Below are positions 25,901 to 34,900 of a DNA stretch of 64,000 nucleotides, piece by piece (within the stretch, counting starts at the first letter, position 1; each line of letters starts with the position of its first letter). The translations under genes and the position numbers were made by a program. The notes beneath the pieces are model-generated. The model was not told the DNA's origin. It did no database searches and worked only from the letters and a program-made list of their open reading frames with translations. The DNA is taken from contig NC_054884.1 of assembly GCF_018320785.1 (NCBI RefSeq), positions 26,103,667 through 26,167,666 of the forward strand, in the 5' to 3' direction. This stretch comes from Cheilinus undulatus. Taxonomy: Eukaryota; Chordata; Actinopteri; Labriformes; Labridae.

Positions 25901-28900
25901 TAAAATAAGATTAAATTTTCAGTTTGGGTTATGGTAAGGGTTAGGCTACCTAAAGTTATAATACAAAAACACGATCTGCAAAACCTAATTTCAAACATTT
26001 AATAAAGCTGAGTAACGAGTCTGCTTACAGAAAAAGTTTGTCCCCCATGAAAACACTTTAACGCAGCTAACATGGCTAAAGCTCGAGCTGATAAAGCTAC
26101 GTTAGCTCATGGGCTATATAGGTAACACAGCTACACAGCTTCAGTAGCTCAATCTAAAGCTACAAAGCTACTTTAGCAACATAAACTATGTAGGTAATGT
26201 AGCTACATAACTCGCTACATTAGCCACACCAGATTATACTATGTTTGCTACAGCTACACCCATTTTAAAAGTAGTTATGAAAGTGGTGGCTCATTATAGC
26301 TTTGTTGGCTTTAGCTAAAGCTAAAGTAGCTACATTGGCTTATGTAGTAACATTAACTGCGTTAGTAGCAAAGCTATTTTGCTTTAGCTAAAGCTAATAA
26401 AGCTAAAGTGAGCCACCATCATTTCACTTTTGCTAGAACTATTTCCATAAATAATACAATCCCAGATTAGACATTGGACCTTTATTCTGTTCCATATTCT
26501 GAATGAAATGTTGCTTAGCCTGCAATGTTTGTAGTGTGGTTATTTCATTGGCGCAACTGCCAGACCTTGTTTATGAAAAGAGTTGAGAAAAAAATCAAAC
26601 TTTTGTGTCCCCTTCATTACGGAAGATGCGGCATCTAACAGTAGAGTTCTGAGAGAGGGGGGATCAGAGATCTGAAGTCTGCAGTCAGACCCCTCTACAT
26701 GATCCTGGTGACACGCAATGTGTAAACTGTAATGCAGCTGACCAACACTAGTAGCCCTTGTACATGTTCTTAGTGACTACTGCCTTGTTTTCACTGCTTT
26801 TTAATCAGATGTAAACAACAATGAACAGATAGCATCGATAGCATCTGGCAGGAACAGTATGTACTACCACTCTTTTTATCTATTAAATGGGGATAAAGTT
26901 TTCCAGAGGCATTGCCAGGCTATACTGACATATAAATGAAGCTTTAAGTGACGATATTAAGTTTGCTTTATCATAAAGGTGTGACTTTAGCTAAATAACC
27001 TGGTTGGAGATTTGTATTCTCATGTTGTTATCGCCAGTACAGAAATACGATACTTTATTGTACAACTCCTCTGTATCTACTCAGTACTTTAAGCAAACTT
27101 TGAATGAAATATTTTTTACTTGTACTTGAGTAGATCTATTGGCCTTTAATTTTACTTCTACTTAAGTACATTTTACCCAGAGTAACTGTAATTCAATTGA
27201 GTTGGATATAGCATTCTTTATACAAAAAATGTTTGTAGAGAACACTTTATCTTTAAATTAGAACAGACAGTGGTGGATTAAAGGTCAGTTTGACCGTTGT
27301 TTAATATCTATAAAATTGTCATCAGCATTTTAGTATTTTTAAACCACCATTGGGATATTTGACATAATCATGAACATTTTTCCTCACCCAGCTAAAATAA
27401 CAACATAAGCAGCCTCCAACTGGCTTCAAAGTACCAAACATCTTGCTTTTAATGAGTTTGATTTTCTGTTCATGAGCTAAATAGTATTACAAGATCAAAT
27501 CAAATTTAATATGAGCACTTACTGCTTGAAAATTGTGCAAGCTGTAATTAATTAAGCTTTATTGGATAGATGTCTGTTTTAAACTGGGATGTAAACCTCT
27601 TAATCCACACTTGGCTTGTCAAATTTAATATAATCGGGAACAGAAGAATCTGTAATGTGATTTGCATGGCTATGTTAATCATGTTGTTATGCTTCATAGA
27701 GACCAAAGAGACCAAAGGATGCAGAGATTAGTGTTTCTCTGAGGACTAAGCATTTCCTTTGCTCATCTAGCTCTGAAACAAGCTTGATCATTCAGCTAAT
27801 GTAGGTGATTGCACCGATTTTTCTTTAAAATCCTGTTTTTAGTGTAGATATCAATTCCCAGGTTGTGATCTCTACAGTGTTGAATATTGAAAGTAGCTCT
27901 ACGTGCTGTGTGTTTCTCCACAGAGAAACAGAGCAGCTATAAAACGAAACCAGCCTTCTCCATTTTGAGAGATGACACATCAGGTTACTCACACTGGGAG
28001 CAAGGCTGTCAACACTTCACCAGACTTTCATTTTCCTCACTTTGGCCTGCAGATGATGGAAAACTCAGCAAAGTTCTGTGCTGAGAAAGCTTGAGAATTC
28101 ATGACTGAACTTTTCATGACCTTTAGGCACCAGCAGACGCTTACCTGACAGCGTTAACTTCTTATCGGTAGAAAATGGTGTGATTAAAGCTACTTATTAG
28201 GTTTCACACTCAAACTGTGTGGTCTCATAGAAATCTTTAGCTTCTAACACTTGGACGGGATGAGGACACCTGCAAGCTGAGGCTAATCTAGAGTGTCTTG
28301 AGGGCACCTGAGGAGGTTAATCTGCATGCATAGTAAAGTCAGCATGGTTATACTGTAGCTTGATTTAACTGGACTACTGGGTTTGCACATACACAGCAGG
28401 GAAATGTCTGACTCTGCAGTGGTAAGTGGACCTTCCCTCAGTTGACCGTGCTTGTCGTGTGTCAAACGAGGAAAATATGTATCTAATATATCTTTACATC
28501 CTTTAAACAATCTATGCTTTGCTTTTGGTGTGCATAAGATGCCTCTAGCTTTAAGTGATATCTGAAGGCAGACAACAACCTGACTTCTGATATGGTTAGC
28601 ATGCATACTGATGTGTGCCCAGAACACCAAGTCCAGTCTGATCTGATTGAGGTGTGTTCATTTGAGAGTAGGTTGATCTTCAAACACATTATCTAGGTTG
28701 GTGTGTTTGACTTTGAAAATATAAGTGTTGTATGATTTTGACTAACTACCAGTTTTATGCAGTAATGCAAATGGCTAATGAAAATGATAAATGTTCAGTT
28801 GGTTTGTATATTGACCAACAGAAGGCTTCGGTACAGTAGATCACAGACAACTATTAAGAAAACTGAAGAAATATGGGATACAAGGGATCGTTCATTCTTG

Positions 28901-31900
28901 GCTGGAGAGCTGTTTAGAAAACAGACAGCAATGTACAGTATATGTTAATGATGATCTTCCGGAAATTAGGAGTGGAGCACCCCAGGGAATGGAGATGAGA
29001 CCGATACTGTTCATATCAATGATATCTGCAGTGTAAGTGGATTTAAAAAAAAAAGTCATTTTTGCAGATGATGCAAATTAATTTTGAGTTTTTAAAAAAA
29101 ACTCAGAGTCTGTTGCACTTTTGTATAAATCCAAAGATATAAAAAATTAAAAGGCTTTACAAATAATCTATGAATTGCTAATTGTAATTTATAATTATTA
29201 TTTATACTTTTATAATTATCTAAATGTTAAAGTAAATTTAAAAACTGTTTAACTTGCATTACAGTTATCACCTTTGAATATAATAATACCACTTTTTCAT
29301 TACTGTTGTTTCAAATATTGTTTCACATATTGTTACCATCATCAGTTCAGTTAAAGCTTTTCTACACCCTACCCCTCCTTCTAGCCCCTTCAACCCCAGC
29401 GCAGCCTCGACAGAGGGTTGTTAACATGGGCCTTGTCTGCTCTACCTCTCCGCTTTATTATAGGTAAGGTTTATGTCGCCACTTTAACAGGGCAAAATTC
29501 CCCTAGTGTTCATGGTGATTAATGCTGGTTAATAATAGGGTATAGTCTTTATTACAGTATTAATGATTAATGCTGGTCCATTATAATAGGCCACAACAGA
29601 AAGTATGGTCTAGACCAGTGGTTCTCAACTGGTCTGGCATCGGGACCCACCAGCCTGCCTTAGGACAAATTGCAACCCAAATTTTAAAAAAGAACAACAG
29701 AGAATGCTTAATTAATTGAATATGTTGCCGTTTAAAGCATGATTGGACCAAAATGCATATGAAAAAGAAAAGGGACAAATCTCAAAAGTTTCATACCCTC
29801 TTTCCTCATTATTATGTGAAAATTTTTGCAATTTTTCCAGAGATCTTGTAAAATTACTTTATCATCATGGGAAAAGTAGCTTTTTCATTGCAAGAAAAGG
29901 AGATAAATTATTTGAAATATTAATCAAAAATTTAAATTTACCCAATTTCACAGTAAAACGGTAAAATAAAAGGTAACGATGCATGTCCAATAAGGAATTC
30001 AGGCCTTTTCCGCCATTTTTTTATACAGACAACTGGTCGCGACCCACTGAAAACTTTTCCATGACCCACTTTTCGGTCCCAACTCACCAGTTGAGAACCA
30101 CTGGTCTGGACCTGCCCTCTTTGTAAAGTATCAAGAGATAACTATGAATTGGTGCTATACAAACAAAGATGGAATGAATTGTTCCTTACATATCATACTT
30201 TGTGGAATTGTGGGGATTTAATTTCAAAATGACTATAAATTTCATAACAACACTGCAAAAAAACAAGCCATATGCATTATCAGTAAGGCTGATTACTATG
30301 CTGACACTGATCCACTTTTTCTGAATCCCCCTGTTATTAAATTTTATGACTTGTATAATAATGTTCAGAGCAAAATCAAAGACACTTCTGGACTGTACAA
30401 AAGTTACTTTTCAATACAAGAGAGACAATATGATTTGAGAGGTGTTTCTAAATTTATAATACAAAATAGCTAGAAAAGGTATGAAAGGTTGATGTGTAGC
30501 CATTGATGGAGTTAAACTTTGGAATAATGCCAATATAAATCTAAAAACAAGCAATTCACTTTTGGTTTTCTAGGTTATGCTTTGTAAAGCTATTTTTGAG
30601 GCTTATAAGTGTATTTGATTTATCTGTTATTGTTTTTTTGCACTTTTGAAAGATGGTAGCATAAACTGAAATGATAGTAGGATGGGCTTTTATAAGCAAT
30701 TGCTTTTGCTTTTTCAGTCACCACTCAGTAAATGACCATTGACTTTGTTTAAACTGCCTATACTGTTTATTTCTATTTAAATTTTGTGTGATGACTGAAT
30801 AAAAACTACTACGACTACTGAGTGATCTCTCACCTTTGCAACCACGGTGACAAAATGAGTGGGCGTGGTCTCGTAGTCCAAAGTCTCTCCAGGTTTGACT
30901 CTTAGGATACCGCTGTGCCCATCGATGGTAAACTTAGATAATGGTGATGTCTGAGAATGGACAAAGCCACACAGTTAGCAGTTAACATATCTTTTATGAA
31001 ACTTAAACTCCTATTTTGAGAGTAATTTGACGTCTTTCAAAAGTCTCTTTTATAATTTCAAACTATCAATGTACGTCACATCAAATGTGACATTTGAGGA
31101 TGTTTTTTGTCTCACAGTTGACACATGAACAGTAACAACTACTGTGTTGTCAGCTGTTGGCCCGCACCAAACCTAAGCCCCTATTAAGCCTTCAGTGCCT
31201 TGCTCAAATGTAATTGAAATTTAATCCACTAAAGTAACACCATTTCCAGACTGCTCTCTGGTACCAGATTAATCTTTCCCTCTCCCATCACTCGAACGCC
31301 CTTTTCCCCTCCACATGGCAGGCACAGCTCTCATGTTTTCAGCTTGACCCCTGGCCAAACAGATCCCATTTACAGTATCATTACGTGGATAATAATGGGG
31401 CAGCCCCACCAGTCAAAATAATACAATATTGTACAAAAATATGCATAAATGTTTGGTCCTGCCTTGATGTACGGGGTTTTTGGAGCTGAAGGGATAAGCT
31501 TTTTGGCACTCTTCAGGTTGTCAGGGTAAATAGGTCTGAGGATTTTGGCTCGAGCAGCGCTACAAACAGCTCAGCACGTGATTAGTGAAATCTTTCAATC
31601 AACTTTGAATTCAAGTGAGGGCCATGTGCAGGCAGGCAGGCTAAAATAGCATTAGTTATTTTAGCTCCTCTTACTATAGCTCAGTTTTCTAGGCACGTGC
31701 TGCTGTAAGAGCTCAGGTGACTAAACATAGAGGCAGTAGGCTGACCAAGGCAAAATAAAAGCAGGAAATGTGTTTTAGAAAATGTGCTACAAATAAGGAC
31801 TCTAATTTAAAATCAAACAATCTCCATTACTTTAATGGCCCATAGTATTAGAGCCATATAAACAGCCTCTATAGCATCAGACAGGTGCAAATGATAGGAA

Positions 31901-34900
31901 TAAACCCATTAAAACTGCAGGCAATAACTTGCAAACTGTCCAAACCATGCAGTTGCAATGCCAATGTTTTGGTACCTAAATACTGCCAACATATTTGCAA
32001 AATTAAGGCACAAGTTTTGGTCTTTTAAAATAAAAAATAACCATTGATGTCTAGGGTTTCTGCTTTTGCCAAACAGGTATCAATACCATTTGATTTTTAT
32101 TAGTATCACATTGAGGATCAAAGTTCTGAAATCCTGACAACCCTAGGACATTTTGTTTTTGCTAAAGAAAAAGCAAGGCAGATTTATTTGTATCACTCTT
32201 AAAGGCAAACAAATACCCATTTTAGGTTTTGAAACTCAACACAGACCTGAGCAAGCATAGCAGTGAAACCTTGGAGGTCTAGTTTGCTGCATTAAATATT
32301 CCCTACCAAGCTTTCAATTTCACAAAAACAGAGTTTTGGAAAAACCAGGATCACAACATTGCATCATCTGCATAACACCTTATCTTCTCACCTGTAGAAA
32401 ATATGAGACGCTGCCTCCTGACCCCATGTCTTTGTCCACTGCCTGGACTCTGTAGATGCTACTTCCTGGAGCAGTATCCTGATGATAACAAGATATTTCA
32501 GAATATTTAGTCTAATTTACCATAAAACACACTGCATGTTTGATTCAATCAGCAAAACAATAATTATTTGTGGCACTCAACAACTTATAGTTGTCAACAA
32601 AGTATGGAAATAATTCCTTATACTGTACCTCTGGCATATTAATGATGAAGGGAAGGTTTTGAAATTCAGGCGGTTCATCATTGGCATCAGTGATAAATAC
32701 TCTCACTGTCTCTATAACCTGAAAGGAAACAAACTCTTAAACACAAATAGAAACAACAGAACCATCAGGGATTCATACCCAAGCTATATCTTCATTTAGG
32801 GACATTTAACACTGATCAGTAAACTACAATGAAACACATCTAGACATTACTTTCTGAAAGATATATGGTGTTGTTAAATATCACTGGCATCGGGTCAAAA
32901 CCACATATCTCCAGAATCACCACCTTTCAGGGAATGAACAAAATGTTGCATTTTTTATTAATTTAACACTGAATGGTTATAGTCAGCAGAAAGTTGAACA
33001 CTTTTTTATAGCTTTAGGATGATTAAAACCCACTGACAGATGTAAAGGATGACCAATAGCACTGATTTATGAAAAGAATTTAAAATACTGAAAAATGTAG
33101 ACACAAGGTTTTAAGCTATATGTTGACATCTGGTCGGAACTCTTATTTCGTAGGAGTAGGTATACATTTTTTTCCATATTAATTATTTAGACTTTTTAAA
33201 CCATTTCAGTACATTTAAGGCTTTATGTTCCCTGAATTTTATTTTTCATTGTTAATTGTTTAAATGTTTTATTCATTTTTCATTCCATTTCTTCTGTAAT
33301 TGGGGGGTGCCCTTGGAGGATCACTCAAGTGTAAACATATTGCTGATTTAATTGCAATAAGGTATTAGCATTGAAAAAAGTGAGATGAGTGTTTTCTCAG
33401 TGTGGTCTAAGTAGATGAAACAATATAAAAGAATGTTGGGTGCTCATGGAACACAGTGGAAAATGACAAACACACTAAAAGAGAGGACAACCAGGTACTA
33501 TGAGATTCAAGAATGTGGAAAAATACAATATACATATAAATAAATCAGCTATTAGTTGATACACAGGTGAGGCCATACCATAACTGCTTGGTAAGCCTTG
33601 TTAAAGACTTTCCTGTCTTCTCTTTCTCAGATTTCTCTGTCTGCCATTTGCTGTAGTAGATGTATAGATGTGACTTTATTACAGTTGTTTGTTTGCATGT
33701 CCTGATGGACACCTCAGTGGTTAAACATTTAGCTTTTTAGATGCTTTTGCCAATATAATAAAAGCCTAATTAAGGCTTAATAAGGTAATTCTTTACTCAT
33801 TTTTACATTATTCATAATTGATGTACCTGGTTATCCCCTATTAACATAATCACATAAATAGTAAAGACATACTTTATTGCGACCGTCAGTTATGCTCACA
33901 AGCACTGAGATCTCATCTTGTTTCTGTGAAGAAGAAGAAAAAAAAAGGTGTCACATTCACAGTGGTGTGAGATTTACAGCAGGTTCCTTCAAAATGAGGG
34001 GCTCTGGTGATAAGCCTTACCTCCCGGTCGAGCTCTTGAATCAGGGTCACATTTCCTGACTTGGGCTCCACCCTTAAGTATTCCTGGGAGCCTTTTTCAA
34101 AGGTCAGACCATATCGTATAGGATCTCCCTCTGGATCTGTGCCATTAAGGATGTAAACCTGCGTCCCTGTGTGGAAAAAATGACAAGGAAACCATCAGGG
34201 ATGACAAAAGGATTTTCCACATTTAACAAGAAGAATTCATTTTAATTTGACCAAAGGAACAAATATATAGCTTTAATCGAGCAAATGCAAATGGTGAATT
34301 CAATAAGCTTAACACTGAATTTAAGCCACTGTAAACTGTTTTTAAAGTCTAATGAACATGTAGTTGATGGTTATTTAAGTATATTTAGCTTTCATGTTGC
34401 TGGTGTCAGGCCAAAACCTTATCGCTTTTCAGGGAACGGAAAAAATTACAAATTAAAATTTCAATTAATGCAACACTAAATGGTCATATTCCGTATCTTT
34501 TGGACATTTTTTAATTGCTTTAGAAATTTTCAAAACCCACTGGCAGACGTAAAGGGTGACCTATATCACTGATTTATGAAATAATTAAATCATGAAAAAT
34601 GGGGAAATGAGGTTTGGTCGGATGCCAGCAATATCAAGTTTTTTTTTTTTTAAATGCATCCAATTATGTATTTAAAATATTTACTGCAACAATTTAAGCC
34701 TGTTATATCTCTATCTTCTGGTTAGCATATACCAGTGAACAAATAAAACTATAGAAGTGTTTTTACTTTTTATACATTCATGGCAGATTTGATCATGTTT
34801 CCCTTATGTTTACAATTCATTGATATTTGAATTAACTTGAGGGCCACATTGAGTAAGGACAAGGGCCGTATGTGGGCCCAAGGCGGCCATTTGCCCACTA

